64,000 bases of DNA, taken from UBA2040 sp041674745 (GTDB lineage Bacteria; Bacteroidota; Bacteroidia; Flavobacteriales_D; Crocinitomicaceae). Position numbers and translations under genes: made by a program. The notes under the pieces were generated by a model that was not told where the DNA came from, did not search any database, and saw only the letters and a program-made list of their open reading frames with translations. Positions 18,490 through 26,472 of the stretch are shown in pieces. Each line of letters begins with the position of its first letter. The stretch's first letter is position 1. The stretch lies in NCBI GenBank assembly GCA_041674745.1, contig JBAYVD010000001.1, positions 62,001 to 126,000 of the forward strand. The letters run 5' to 3'.

Positions 18490-19653
18490 ATGAAAAGAAT
18501 AGTTTTTGCCTTCGTTTTGTTATTATCGATGACGATATCGGCACAGAAACCTGAAAAAGTATACAGCTTTGCCAAAGAAGCACGAGAATTGAGTTGGTAC
18601 AAGGTGCAACACGATATTTGGAAATCAGAAACAACCAAAAACCCAAAAAATGGGGAGGCTTGGATCAATTATTATCGAGCTACACGCGCGTTGCGACACA
18701 TGGCACCCAATGAGAGTGACGAATGGAATCAAGCCCTTTTTGATAAATACCAGTTAGAATGTAAAGAAATAGCACAAAATGTGGCGAAAGCACTACCCAA
18801 AAGCTTTGAATCCTATGTTTTAGCCGGAGCAGAACAGTCTTTGATGGAAAGTGCTGACAATTGGTTAAAAGCCGCAGAAATTCGACCGTTTGATCCTGAG
18901 ATTTTGGATGAATTAATGATTTACTACGATTTGCAATTGGATGAAAAAAACAAAGGAATTTACGCTAAAAAAATGTTCGAAACCAATCAAATGGCCGTTG
19001 GACAATTGAATTGGGCCTATAATATTCTTGCGGAATTGGATGAAAACGCGGTGCTTTTCACTTTGGGAGACAACGATACCTATGCAACTTGGATCGTTCA
19101 AGAAGCGAAACAATTTAGAAAAGATGTTACAGTAGTGAATATGTTCTTAATTCAAGACGACAATTACCGAAACAAGCTTTTCAAAAAATTGGGTTATTCG
19201 CCCTTGGAATTAAAATTGAAAGATGCTCAAACCGATGAGGACATGGAAGCAGGCAAATCAAAGATTTACAATCATTTTTTCAAAGGGGAACGACCCGTTT
19301 ATTTTGTAAATAGCACCAATGATTATATGAAAACGATTGAAGATAAATTGTATTTAACAGGCTTAGCTCAAAAATACAGTGAAACATCCTTCGACAACTT
19401 GGCCATTATCAAACGCAATTTCGAAAAACGATATTTATTGGATTATTTGACAGAAGTGTTTTCCACTAATATTTCTGACGAAATTGGAAAAAGGTTCAAC
19501 GGCATGTATTTACCTGCTATGATTAAATTGTACCAGCACTTTGAGGAAAGCGAGGACGAATTGCGCAAAAAGGAACTAGAGATCCAAATGCTTCGCGTTG
19601 CCGAACAAACAGGTAAATCGGAAGAAGTAAACAAACTTTTGGGACGAAAATAA
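18490..19653 (+). CDS. Secreted protein resembling the C-terminal domain of DUF2723 proteins
   Basis: 387 residues from the ATG at 18490, where a clear signal peptide begins (MKRIVFAFVLLLSMTISAQ); the longer open frame from 18412 is rejected for that reason. The first half is helical and TPR-like. The centre reads AVLFTLGDNDTYATWIVQE followed by RKDVTVVNMFLI and, later, RPVYFVNSTNDY. These match in order the ILFTNGDNDTFPLWYLQE, RxDVRVVN and PIYFA motifs in the C-terminal part of DUF2723 membrane proteins, but the membrane half is missing here. Its stop touches the start of an ECF sigma gene, so the three downstream genes form one operon. Function unknown. Confidence 0.6.
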   Translation: MKRIVFAFVLLLSMTISAQKPEKVYSFAKEARELSWYKVQHDIWKSETTKNPKNGEAWINYYRATRALRHMAPNESDEWNQALFDKYQLECKEIAQNVAKALPKSFESYVLAGAEQSLMESADNWLKAAEIRPFDPEILDELMIYYDLQLDEKNKGIYAKKMFETNQMAVGQLNWAYNILAELDENAVLFTLGDNDTYATWIVQEAKQFRKDVTVVNMFLIQDDNYRNKLFKKLGYSPLELKLKDAQTDEDMEAGKSKIYNHFFKGERPVYFVNSTNDYMKTIEDKLYLTGLAQKYSETSFDNLAIIKRNFEKRYLLDYLTEVFSTNISDEIGKRFNGMYLPAMIKLYQHFEESEDELRKKELEIQMLRVAEQTGKSEEVNKLLGRK

Positions 19654-20247
19654 TTGAAATCCAACCCACATAAAAATCAAACCGATGAAGAATTGATGGT
19701 TCAAATTCAGGATCATCATTCTCATTCGGCTATTGTCGAGTTGCACGCTCGCTACAGTGGACGATTGTTGGGGTATTTTATTAAAATGCTCAACAAAGAT
19801 GTGGATTTGGCGCAAGATTTTGTGCAAGAATTGTTTTTGAAAATCTTAGAAAAAAATCACCTGTTCGATCCTAAAAAGAAGTTTTATACTTGGGTGTTTA
19901 CCATTGCCTCCAACATGTGCAAAACAGCCTACCGAAAAGTCGGCACGTCTCAAACCTTTGATACCGAAAAACACGATCACCTGCAAACTCACTATGGTGA
20001 TAACTTGGCTGAAAAAGAACTTTTTTTGCGCGCCTTGCAAACCAGCATCGACGAACTGGAAAGTGTTCAAAAACAAGCTTTTGTTTTGCGATTTTTGGAA
20101 CATTTTTCGCTCAATGAAATTGCCGAAATCGCTGAAACATCTGTAGGAACCGTAAAATCAAGATTGTTTTATGCCACACAAAAAGTGGCGAAGCAATTAC
20201 AAGAATTTGACCCCAGTTTTGAATCAACCGTATTTAAATTATCATAA
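19654..20247 (+). CDS. ECF-type RNA polymerase sigma-70 factor
   Basis: 197 residues starting at a TTG directly after the TAA of the previous gene (0-bp gap). The next in-frame ATG (19696) would remove the conserved TDEELMVQIQ start of region 2, so TTG is the likely start. Region 2 is HARYSGRLLGYFIKML with DLAQDFVQELFLKI, and region 4 is LRFLEHFSLNEIAEI with SVGTVKSRLFYA, the helix-turn-helix for the -35. No sigma 1.1 or region 3, as in ECF factors. The following gene, 2 bp downstream, is a single-span membrane protein and the probable anti-sigma partner. Confidence 0.9.
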   Translation: MKSNPHKNQTDEELMVQIQDHHSHSAIVELHARYSGRLLGYFIKMLNKDVDLAQDFVQELFLKILEKNHLFDPKKKFYTWVFTIASNMCKTAYRKVGTSQTFDTEKHDHLQTHYGDNLAEKELFLRALQTSIDELESVQKQAFVLRFLEHFSLNEIAEIAETSVGTVKSRLFYATQKVAKQLQEFDPSFESTVFKLS

Positions 20248-20249
20248 TT

Positions 20250-20867
20250 ATGGAATCCATTGAAAATCGATTGTTCGACTTAATTGAAACCTATTCGTTT
20301 GAAGCATTGTCGGAGGACGACCGCTTGTTTGTCCTTTCGAATTTGACGGAAGCAGAATTTCGCGCCCAGCAAAAAGTCTTGGTGGCTGCAGATCAATTGG
20401 TGTATCCGCAAATTGTTCCGCTTCCATTGGCGCTTCCCGCAAAGAAAGCAGGGTTTTTATTGGCGCCCATCCCGCTTTACAAGAGTTTGATTAGTGCTGC
20501 GGCTGCAGCTTTGCTTGTGTTTTTCATGTGGCCAAACCGAGAAAACACGGAAAAAATTGTTTACGTGAAAAATGATCAGCCAATGGATACTGTTTTCAGA
20601 ACGAAAATTAAACACGACACAATCTTTCGAGAAAAACAAGCACCGCTTTTGGCTGTGAACAGTAAAAAACCAGACACCGTTTATATGTATCAAGAAAGTT
20701 CCGTCAGTTACGAGCAACCGCGTATGCTGAAAGCGACCAACTCCATTCCCTTACCCGAATTGAATGAAGCTCAAATCAAAACAAAAGGAAAATCCTTGAA
20801 AGAAGAGGCCAGTTCAGAACTTATAATAAAAATGGATGAAGGGGTTTTTTCAATGAATAAACCTTAA
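20250..20867 (+). CDS. Putative anti-sigma factor, single-span membrane protein
   Basis: 205 residues. The N-terminal cytoplasmic part (1-70) is helical (LFDLIETYSFEALSEDDRLF...), like the N-terminus of Bacteroidota anti-sigma partners. A transmembrane helix (about 77-93, SLISAAAAALLVFFMWP) is followed by a 110-residue periplasmic tail with no known domain. No HxxxCxxC zinc motif is seen. The call rests on its position 2 bp after an ECF sigma gene and on the topology. Its TAA overlaps the stop of the convergent lipoprotein hydrolase within the palindrome ACCTTAAGGT. Confidence 0.6.
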   Translation: MESIENRLFDLIETYSFEALSEDDRLFVLSNLTEAEFRAQQKVLVAADQLVYPQIVPLPLALPAKKAGFLLAPIPLYKSLISAAAAALLVFFMWPNRENTEKIVYVKNDQPMDTVFRTKIKHDTIFREKQAPLLAVNSKKPDTVYMYQESSVSYEQPRMLKATNSIPLPELNEAQIKTKGKSLKEEASSELIIKMDEGVFSMNKP

Positions 20868-21805
20868 GGTTTCGGCAAAAGAAACGCGTCCAATGCTGTC
20901 AAGAACATCTTTGGATTATCCACTTGAGGAGCGTGACCGCAATTGGGAATGGAAACAAATTGACCGTGCACAGCCTCCGCCAATTTTTCACCTTCTCGTT
21001 TGGGAAAAATCTCGTCTTTATCACCCCACAAAACAAGCGTTGGGATTTTTTGAATAATGGATAGATTACTCAATCGATTTTGTTCCCCAGCAAGGGTTTG
21101 CATCAATAAGCGCTGTTCCTCATGAAAGTGAACGAAGTATTGCTGATACATTTGTTTCAACAGAAAATTGGGGATATGATGATCTGAGTAGGTGGACAAA
21201 TTGGTCAAACGTTGTACGTTTTTGGGTTCTTCTAATACAAATAAGTCGGCCATTTGCGCCACGTGGTATTTTGCACAAAGGGTGTCCAAAATCGCCACAT
21301 CAAAGGTAGAACCGGGACTATTCGCCATCACCAAACGGGTTACTTTTTCAGGAAATTGATAAGTAAAATCAAGCGCAACAAATCCACCGTAACTTTGACC
21401 AATGATGGCCGCAGAATCAACTTTTAAATAGGTCAAAACTTGGTTGAGCGCGTTTACTTGAGCACTCAAATTGGGTTGGGCGTTGGAATGACTTTTTCCA
21501 AACCAAAGTAAATCGCAGGCAATGACTGTATTTGTTTTGGCGTAATGCTCCAATTGTTGACGCCAATTCATGAGTGCATTTCCTCCGAAACCATGAACAA
21601 ATACCAAAACGGGACCTTTTCCTCCTTTCCAATAATTGATTTCCATCGAATCGGCCTTGAATTGAGCATTGAATACTTCCAATTTGTTCAATTTTTTTGC
21701 AGCATGATGCTCGTTGAGTCGAACCAAATTGCAGGAGGCAGAAAAGAAAAGCATCAAGCCAACAACGACCAGCTGATGGAAACGTTTGGAAGGACTATTT
21801 TTCAT
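20864..21805 (-). CDS. Alpha/beta hydrolase lipoprotein
   Basis: 313 residues. A lipoprotein signal ends in FFSASC (Cys at about 25), so the protein is membrane-anchored. The hydrolase core shows VLVFVHGFGGNALMNW (oxyanion region), IIGQSYGGFVALDF (nucleophile Ser), VLWGDKDEIFP (acid) and PNCGHAPQVDNP (catalytic His): a complete triad. Substrate unknown; the family covers esterases, haloalkane dehalogenases and C-C hydrolases. It converges on the sigma/anti-sigma operon with overlapping stop codons. Downstream (9 bp) of the methyltransferase gene on the same strand, likely co-transcribed. Confidence 0.85.
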   Translation of the reverse strand: MKNSPSKRFHQLVVVGLMLFFSASCNLVRLNEHHAAKKLNKLEVFNAQFKADSMEINYWKGGKGPVLVFVHGFGGNALMNWRQQLEHYAKTNTVIACDLLWFGKSHSNAQPNLSAQVNALNQVLTYLKVDSAAIIGQSYGGFVALDFTYQFPEKVTRLVMANSPGSTFDVAILDTLCAKYHVAQMADLFVLEEPKNVQRLTNLSTYSDHHIPNFLLKQMYQQYFVHFHEEQRLLMQTLAGEQNRLSNLSIIQKIPTLVLWGDKDEIFPKREGEKLAEAVHGQFVSIPNCGHAPQVDNPKMFLTALDAFLLPKP

Positions 21806-21813
21806 GGGATTCG

Positions 21814-22743
21814 TTATTTTTTAACCAAAACAATTCGGTTATAACTTTGTATTTTTTGTACGATGGAGAAAGGCATCAACGAACCTGCAATCGTGTTTTT
21901 GATGAGGTTTTTGGAAAAGAATACCAATGCCAATTTTGCTAAAAATCGGTATTTGAAATATTTCAAAGCCAAACGATGAAATCGTTTCAAATTCGGAAGA
22001 ATGGCCTCAGAAATATCATTGTTTTGTTGAATTTCGAAACCGATTTTTCGCGCCATATCCAACCAGATCTCAATGTTATGACCGTGATTCACCGCCATCG
22101 TTTTTTCAATCAATACAGCCGCCTCTTTTTGAATGTCTGAACATTGGTCAAAATTAGCCGTTCGGAAACCTTCGTAAAGAATAAATTTTCCACCTGGTTT
22201 TAAAACGCGATATACCTCACTCAAAACGGTTTGAGGTTGGTCCGAGTGACAAACGGCCTCCAATTCAAAAACCACATCAAAAGAAGCGTTCGGGTGTTCC
22301 AATTGGTGAAAATCACCTGTTTTGAAACTCAAATTCTGAACGTGTTCCGCTTTCTTTTTGGCGTAATCCAAATGGCGCTCCGTGATGTCAATTCCAGAGA
22401 AATGAGAAAGCGGAAATTCTTTTGACAAATAAGCCGAATTGAAACCTTTTCCGCAACCCAATTCCAGCACATCGCTCCGTTTTTCTTGCAAATGTTCAGC
22501 AATTTCGCGCACTTGTTGGTAATAGCCGTCGGGACTGAAAACACCGTCATAGTTGATGGCCATATGCACCGAACCTTCTTTGGAATGCACCAAATTGTAG
22601 CCCAGGTTACTGTCGCGGTAATATTTTTGAATCTTGGTTTTACTAATTTCTTCAGAGAGAATGGATTTCAAATTAAAAACCCGTTCAATTTTTTGAAGCA
22701 GTTCATTTAGATTGGCTTCGCTTTGAAAAAATGTAGATTCCAT
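21814..22743 (-). CDS. SAM-dependent class I methyltransferase (sterol/lipid methyltransferase-like)
   Basis: 309 residues. An N-terminal helical region is followed by the SAM-binding motif VLELGCGKGFNSAYLS (about 96-111). Motif II is FSGIDITERHLDYA, then a DVVFELEAVCHSD segment and YRVLKPGGKFILYEGF. The overall layout and the long N- and C-terminal helices resemble sterol 24-C-methyltransferase and other small-molecule/lipid methyltransferases. The C-terminal 70 residues are basic and hydrophobic, possibly membrane-associated. Substrate unknown. Neighbours fbp and the hydrolase lie within 10 bp on the same strand, suggesting an operon. Confidence 0.8.
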   Translation of the reverse strand: MESTFFQSEANLNELLQKIERVFNLKSILSEEISKTKIQKYYRDSNLGYNLVHSKEGSVHMAINYDGVFSPDGYYQQVREIAEHLQEKRSDVLELGCGKGFNSAYLSKEFPLSHFSGIDITERHLDYAKKKAEHVQNLSFKTGDFHQLEHPNASFDVVFELEAVCHSDQPQTVLSEVYRVLKPGGKFILYEGFRTANFDQCSDIQKEAAVLIEKTMAVNHGHNIEIWLDMARKIGFEIQQNNDISEAILPNLKRFHRLALKYFKYRFLAKLALVFFSKNLIKNTIAGSLMPFSIVQKIQSYNRIVLVKK

Positions 22744-22749
22744 GAGATA

Positions 22750-23754
22750 TTAATCTTTCAAACAACTCATACACTTTTCCATCATATTTTTGGAACCTGT
22801 GTAGTACGGCACACGTTGGTGCAATCGCGTTGGTTTGATATCCATCACTGGAATTCTCCCCGTTGTTGCTAAACCTCCAGCTTGTTCTGCGATGAAGGCC
22901 AATGGATTGCATTCGTACAACAAGCGCAATTTTCCTTCCGGATTCAAAGTCGTGTCAGGATAAACGTAGATCCCACCTTTGATCATATTTCGGTGGAAAT
23001 CGGCAACCAATGAACCAATGTATCGACCGGAATACGGGTGCAAAGGTGTGGTGTCTACTTCTTGACAATAAGAAATGTAATCACACAATCCTTGCTCACA
23101 AATTTTAATATTTCCCTCGTTCATGGCGTACAAACGACCATCAACAGGCATTTTCATGTTGGGATGAGATAGGCAGAATTCACCAATGCTTGGATCCAAC
23201 GTAAAGCCATTTACACCTTTTCCAGTGGTATACACCAACATGGTAGAAGAACCGTAAAGTACGTAACCAGCGGCTACTTGTTCTCGGCCTTTTTGCAGCA
23301 TATCTTCTAATGTAGCGAGTGTCCCAACTGGAGAAACTCTGCGATAAATAGAAAAAATAGTACCGATGGAAACGTTTACATCAATGTTGGAAGAACCGTC
23401 CAAAGGATCGAAAAGCACGACGTATTTTCCGTTTTTAGCTGTTTCAGACTCAAAGGCTAAGAAATCATCATTCTCTTCAGAAGCAATTCCGCAAACTTCA
23501 CCACCTTGTTCGAACATTTTGATGAACTGTTCGTCAGCGATAACATCCAATTTTTGTTGTTCTTCTCCTTGAATATTGATTTCTCCTTGCGCACCAAGAA
23601 TGTTGTCAATCAATCCAGCTCGACGAACATCCCGCGTTACAATTTTAGAAGCAACGGCAATATCATTTAAAATTCGAGACAATTCGCCCGTAGCGAATGG
23701 AAAATCGTGTTGGCGATCGAGAATAAACTCGTTTAGGGTAATCAATTTAGACAT
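22750..23754 (-). CDS. fbp: Class I fructose-1,6-bisphosphatase
   Basis: 334 residues from the ATG at 23754 (MSKLITLNEFILDRQ); six residues further upstream look non-conserved. The enzyme releases phosphate from fructose 1,6-bisphosphate in gluconeogenesis. The metal/catalytic region GIASEENDD and the signature FDPLDGSSNIDVNVSIGTIF are unmistakable. C-terminal conserved parts are YIGSLVADFHRNMIKGGIY and CNPLAFIAEQAGG. First gene of a minus-strand run (fbp, methyltransferase, hydrolase). Confidence 0.96.
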   Translation of the reverse strand: MSKLITLNEFILDRQHDFPFATGELSRILNDIAVASKIVTRDVRRAGLIDNILGAQGEINIQGEEQQKLDVIADEQFIKMFEQGGEVCGIASEENDDFLAFESETAKNGKYVVLFDPLDGSSNIDVNVSIGTIFSIYRRVSPVGTLATLEDMLQKGREQVAAGYVLYGSSTMLVYTTGKGVNGFTLDPSIGEFCLSHPNMKMPVDGRLYAMNEGNIKICEQGLCDYISYCQEVDTTPLHPYSGRYIGSLVADFHRNMIKGGIYVYPDTTLNPEGKLRLLYECNPLAFIAEQAGGLATTGRIPVMDIKPTRLHQRVPYYTGSKNMMEKCMSCLKD

Positions 23755-23817
23755 CCGATATTTTTTTGGCAAATATCGTGATTTTCAATCGAACGAAGAA
23801 ATAGGATGTAGGCTTAC

Positions 23818-24336
23818 TTAAATTCTAGTGAATTCATACGTAAGTACAGTATCCTTTTTCACAGAAGTGTTGTTCCATTTTGGAATTTCTTGCGTATACG
23901 TTAAAGTAAATTTGTCTTTGGAGTTAATTTTGGCTTCCAAACTACCATTGTGCACGGTTGAACCAGCAGATGGGAATATTTTCATCGGCGCTAATGAATC
24001 CGGTACGTTCATCGTTTTTGTTGACCAAGTCACCAAAAAGATGAAGTTTGATGCTGGTGCGCTGATGGTGCTGTAATCAAAACCTTGGAACTCCAATTTT
24101 ATAAGTGATCTTTCTAAAGAATAGACCGTTGCAGTGTCAACAATTGTATCGTTCCATGTATATTCATAAACTCCAGCTATTCTGGTGGTTGAGTAGGAAC
24201 ATGAACCGTCGTCTTTTTTAACTTTTGAAAAATAGTTAATAGCCAATTCGTCCGTGCATCCTTCTTTTTTACAAGAGGTAAATGCGAACATCAACAATAA
24301 GGCGGATCCAGTGGCAAGCAAGAGAAAGTTCTTCAT
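23818..24336 (-). CDS. Small lipoprotein with GCTD...DDGSC motif
   Basis: 172 residues. The lipoprotein signal ends in FAFTSC (Cys at about 21). Directly after it comes GCTDELAINYFSKVKKDDGS, a variant of the GCTDPxAxNYxxxAxxDDGSC cysteine motif common in secreted Bacteroidota proteins. The rest is beta-rich (IAGVYEYTWNDT..., TLTYTQEIPKWNN) and resembles small lipocalin-like or immunoglobulin-like lipoproteins. Function unknown; likely outer- or inner-membrane anchored. Single transcription unit upstream of fbp, 63 bp away. Confidence 0.65.
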   Translation of the reverse strand: MKNFLLLATGSALLLMFAFTSCKKEGCTDELAINYFSKVKKDDGSCSYSTTRIAGVYEYTWNDTIVDTATVYSLERSLIKLEFQGFDYSTISAPASNFIFLVTWSTKTMNVPDSLAPMKIFPSAGSTVHNGSLEAKINSKDKFTLTYTQEIPKWNNTSVKKDTVLTYEFTRI

Positions 24337-24420
24337 ATAATCAATATTAATTAGGCGAAGCTACTACAATTTTTTTTTCTGTCAAAAAATACTTTGGTTT
24401 ATTGTAGCAAGTGCAAGGTA

Positions 24421-25416
24421 TTAGCGCTGCGATTTTACACTTTTGTTTTGGTACATCTCAAATTGGCCAATTTTCAAATGAAATCCTTTTCGTTGAGAAG
24501 TCGCATTCACACCCGTTTGGTAGTCTACCTGCGTTTTAATCACATCAGAAAGTCTACTGGTTACGGGTTTCAAGGCTTCATTCATCGTCAACGCGCTGGA
24601 GTTTTCTTCTTTTATCGTTGCCGAAGCTTGATAAGCAATCGAAGTTGGCGTTCGTTCGTCAAGCGTAATGAAAGCAATATTGTTCTCCGAATCATAAGAT
24701 AAATCGGCCGCTTTTCGAATTTTCAAATTCGCCGTTAAATCCTTGGATGCGCTTGGGCTCGTTGGATGTAATGATGCTTTCGCCCATTCTGTCTGTTTTT
24801 TCGAATCGATGTTTTTCGGAAAATCTGCATGGGCCAAAGAATTGACATTTGGAGAAGGCAAAGCATTTTGAGGCGATTTAACAGCAGGAATTCCAGCAGC
24901 CGACTGAACGGAGCCATTGAATTCAGGACTCGGCCAAAGCCAAATCAACAAAGCGGCAGAAGCGGCGACCAAAGCAGTTAAATAAGGCCATAGAACAATT
25001 GTATCGCTGTGTTTTAGGGATTTTTTAGGTTCAAAAACCAACGACTTTTCGGCTTGAAGTGTTGTCAAAGCATACAATTTGCGGTCGATGGCAAATGCTG
25101 GATGCGTTTTTAAGAAAGCGTCTAATTCTGAAATTTTGCTGTCAGACAGTTGCCCTTCTTTTTCAGCCGTAAGAAAATATTCAATCGTAGCAACATTGAT
25201 TTTTTCGAAACCAAGGTCTTGTTTCAAATTGGTTTTGAAATCGTCCCCCAATTGAAGGTCAAAATCCGCTAACGTTGGGCCCAAATCCTCTACTTGCAAG
25301 TCTGGATGTTTTGCCAAAAATGCAAACAAATCCAAGGACGTTTCTTGATCTAGATTCCCTTCTAGGTAATCCAGGTAAAACACCTCGTAATTGTCGATAT
25401 TAATTTTGTTTCTCAT
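24421..25416 (-). CDS. Putative anti-sigma factor with duplicated N-terminal half-domain
   Basis: 331 residues from the ATG at 25416 (MRNKINIDNYEVFYLDYLEG). An ATG four codons upstream overlaps the sigma gene by 8 bp and is possible. The cytoplasmic part contains two related segments: NYEVFYLDYLEGNLDQE with FLAKHPDL (about 8-45), and TIEYFLTAEKEGQLSDS with FLKTHPAF (about 72-108). A transmembrane helix follows (about 143-163, LTALVAASAALLIWLWP). The 165-residue C-terminal periplasmic part has no recognisable domain. The pairing with the upstream ECF sigma gene (4-bp gap) supports the call; no zinc-binding motif is present. Confidence 0.65.
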   Translation of the reverse strand: MRNKINIDNYEVFYLDYLEGNLDQETSLDLFAFLAKHPDLQVEDLGPTLADFDLQLGDDFKTNLKQDLGFEKINVATIEYFLTAEKEGQLSDSKISELDAFLKTHPAFAIDRKLYALTTLQAEKSLVFEPKKSLKHSDTIVLWPYLTALVAASAALLIWLWPSPEFNGSVQSAAGIPAVKSPQNALPSPNVNSLAHADFPKNIDSKKQTEWAKASLHPTSPSASKDLTANLKIRKAADLSYDSENNIAFITLDERTPTSIAYQASATIKEENSSALTMNEALKPVTSRLSDVIKTQVDYQTGVNATSQRKGFHLKIGQFEMYQNKSVKSQR

Positions 25417-25420
25417 CCTG

Positions 25421-25906
25421 TTAAACAATCATTTCTATACTTTTCAGGGAAGTCTTCAAGGCTTGTCGTGCTCTAAAGATATAGACTTTTACCTGAGATT
25501 CTTTTAGTTCACAGATTTCTCCAATTTCTTCATAGGAGTAACCTTCGTAATCACGCAACAAAACCAGCGTTTTTTGAATTTCCGGCAATTGATTCAACGC
25601 ATGATTCAGAATTTCTTGTAAATCAAAAGTGTTATTGGGCTGGGTTGTCCCTTGAAATTCTTCAGCGGGTAACTCATAACTTCTTTTTTCTTTTTTTACA
25701 AAATCCATAATTGCATTGTATGCCGTTGTAAACAAATAACTTTTTACTTTTTCTGCATTGATTTCTTCGTGTTTTGCCCAAACTTTTAAAAAGGTTTCTT
25801 GCACAATATCTTTAGCGGACATCTCATTTCTAAGATGCTTCATGGAAAATCGGAAAATATTATCCGAAAATTCGTCCACCGCCGTATTGAACTCTTTAAC
25901 CGTCAT
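25421..25906 (-). CDS. ECF-type RNA polymerase sigma-70 factor
   Basis: 161 residues. Region 2 shows VDEFSDNIFRFSMKHL with SAKDIVQETFLKVWAKHEE; region 4 shows LNQLPEIQKTLVLLRDYEG, YSYEEIGEIC and ESQVKVYIFRARQAL. This compact layout is the common Bacteroidota ECF type. Followed at once by a single-span anti-sigma candidate. The upstream region has a direct repeat ACTTGT-N3-ACTTGT and two palindromes (25922-26004) that could serve autoregulation. Divergent from the small exported protein gene before dabA. Confidence 0.92.
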   Translation of the reverse strand: MTVKEFNTAVDEFSDNIFRFSMKHLRNEMSAKDIVQETFLKVWAKHEEINAEKVKSYLFTTAYNAIMDFVKKEKRSYELPAEEFQGTTQPNNTFDLQEILNHALNQLPEIQKTLVLLRDYEGYSYEEIGEICELKESQVKVYIFRARQALKTSLKSIEMIV

Positions 25907-25921
25907 ATTTAGTTTAGTACA

Positions 25922-26004
25922 CTTGTTAGACTTGTAACTATCCGAAAAGTTACATTAAATCTAGAAATTTTTCTAAAAAAGGTTTTTACTTCATTTTGAA
26001 GTAA
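25922..26004. promoter_or_regulatory. Palindrome-rich control region between divergent sigma gene and carbon-uptake cluster
   Basis: Three elements are seen: a direct repeat ACTTGT at 25922-25927 and 25931-25936, a palindrome TAGAAA-TT-TTTCTA at 25963-25976, and a perfect 8-bp hairpin TTACTTCA-TTT-TGAAGTAA at 25986-26004. They lie between two divergent genes. Roles (ECF promoter, operator) are inferred only. Confidence 0.35.
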
Positions 26005-26053
26005 TTGAAGGGTTATTTTTCTGTTAAAAAAACGATGGTTCTAAAAATCAATA

Positions 26054-26061
26054 TACATTTG
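26054..26061 (+). promoter_or_regulatory. Candidate -7 box for the small exported protein gene
   Basis: TACATTTG matches TAnnTTTG exactly and lies 24 bp before the ATG at 26086, giving a leader of about 20 nt. It lies inside the longer open frame that would start at a TTG (26005), which argues for the ATG start. No clear -33 box. Confidence 0.4.
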
Positions 26062-26085
26062 TGCGAACATCTTTTCATCTCGGAA

Positions 26086-26436
26086 ATGAAACAAGGATTG
26101 AAATTAGTATTTTTTGTACTACCTCAGCTTTTTGCCCTGTGCTTGAAGTCGAATCCGGTGTTTTCTGCGGTTGAATCTGGTCAAAAAACATCGTTCAATC
26201 GAAAAATGGGTGAGCATCACCTATCTAATGCCGTTTTTGTTGATGATATCAAAGAATTTGAAAATGAAGTAGAAGACGAAGACGACTTTTCTCAGGTTCC
26301 CTTTTCTTTGTTGGCGGTAGATTTTTTCCTTTTACAAAAAACGAAGTCTGATTACACAGGAAAAGTCATCCACTTTCATCATTTTAAGCTGTATATTTTA
26401 TACCGAACATTGAAATTGCATTGTTCGAATTTATAA
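26086..26436 (+). CDS. Small exported protein of unknown function upstream of dabA
   Basis: 116 residues from the ATG at 26086 (MKQGLKLVFFVLPQLFALCL), which reads as a signal peptide or N-terminal anchor; the 27 codons upstream start at a TTG and overlap a promoter box. The mature part is short, with an acidic stretch (DDIKEFENEVEDEDDF) and a His-rich IHFHHFKLYILYR segment near the end. No family recognised. It precedes the inorganic-carbon uptake genes in the same direction but with a 137-bp gap holding its own candidate promoter and hairpins, so a functional link is only positional. Codon use looks normal. Confidence 0.5.
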   Translation: MKQGLKLVFFVLPQLFALCLKSNPVFSAVESGQKTSFNRKMGEHHLSNAVFVDDIKEFENEVEDEDDFSQVPFSLLAVDFFLLQKTKSDYTGKVIHFHHFKLYILYRTLKLHCSNL

Positions 26437-26452
26437 GACATTCAAGAGATCT

Positions 26453-26460
26453 TAAATTTG
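26453..26460 (+). promoter_or_regulatory. Candidate -7 box for dabA-dabB-sulP
   Basis: TAAATTTG matches TAnnTTTG exactly, 113 bp before the dabA ATG. The resulting leader would contain all three hairpins at 26473-26557. The -33 region at the expected spacing (ATTT) is poor. Confidence 0.4.
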
Positions 26461-26472
26461 AGTGTATCCAAA

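Noticed and set aside
26005..26085. TTG start extending the small exported protein by 27 residues
   Set aside because: The region holds a hairpin and a perfect -7 box, and the ATG at 26086 begins a hydrophobic export-like segment.
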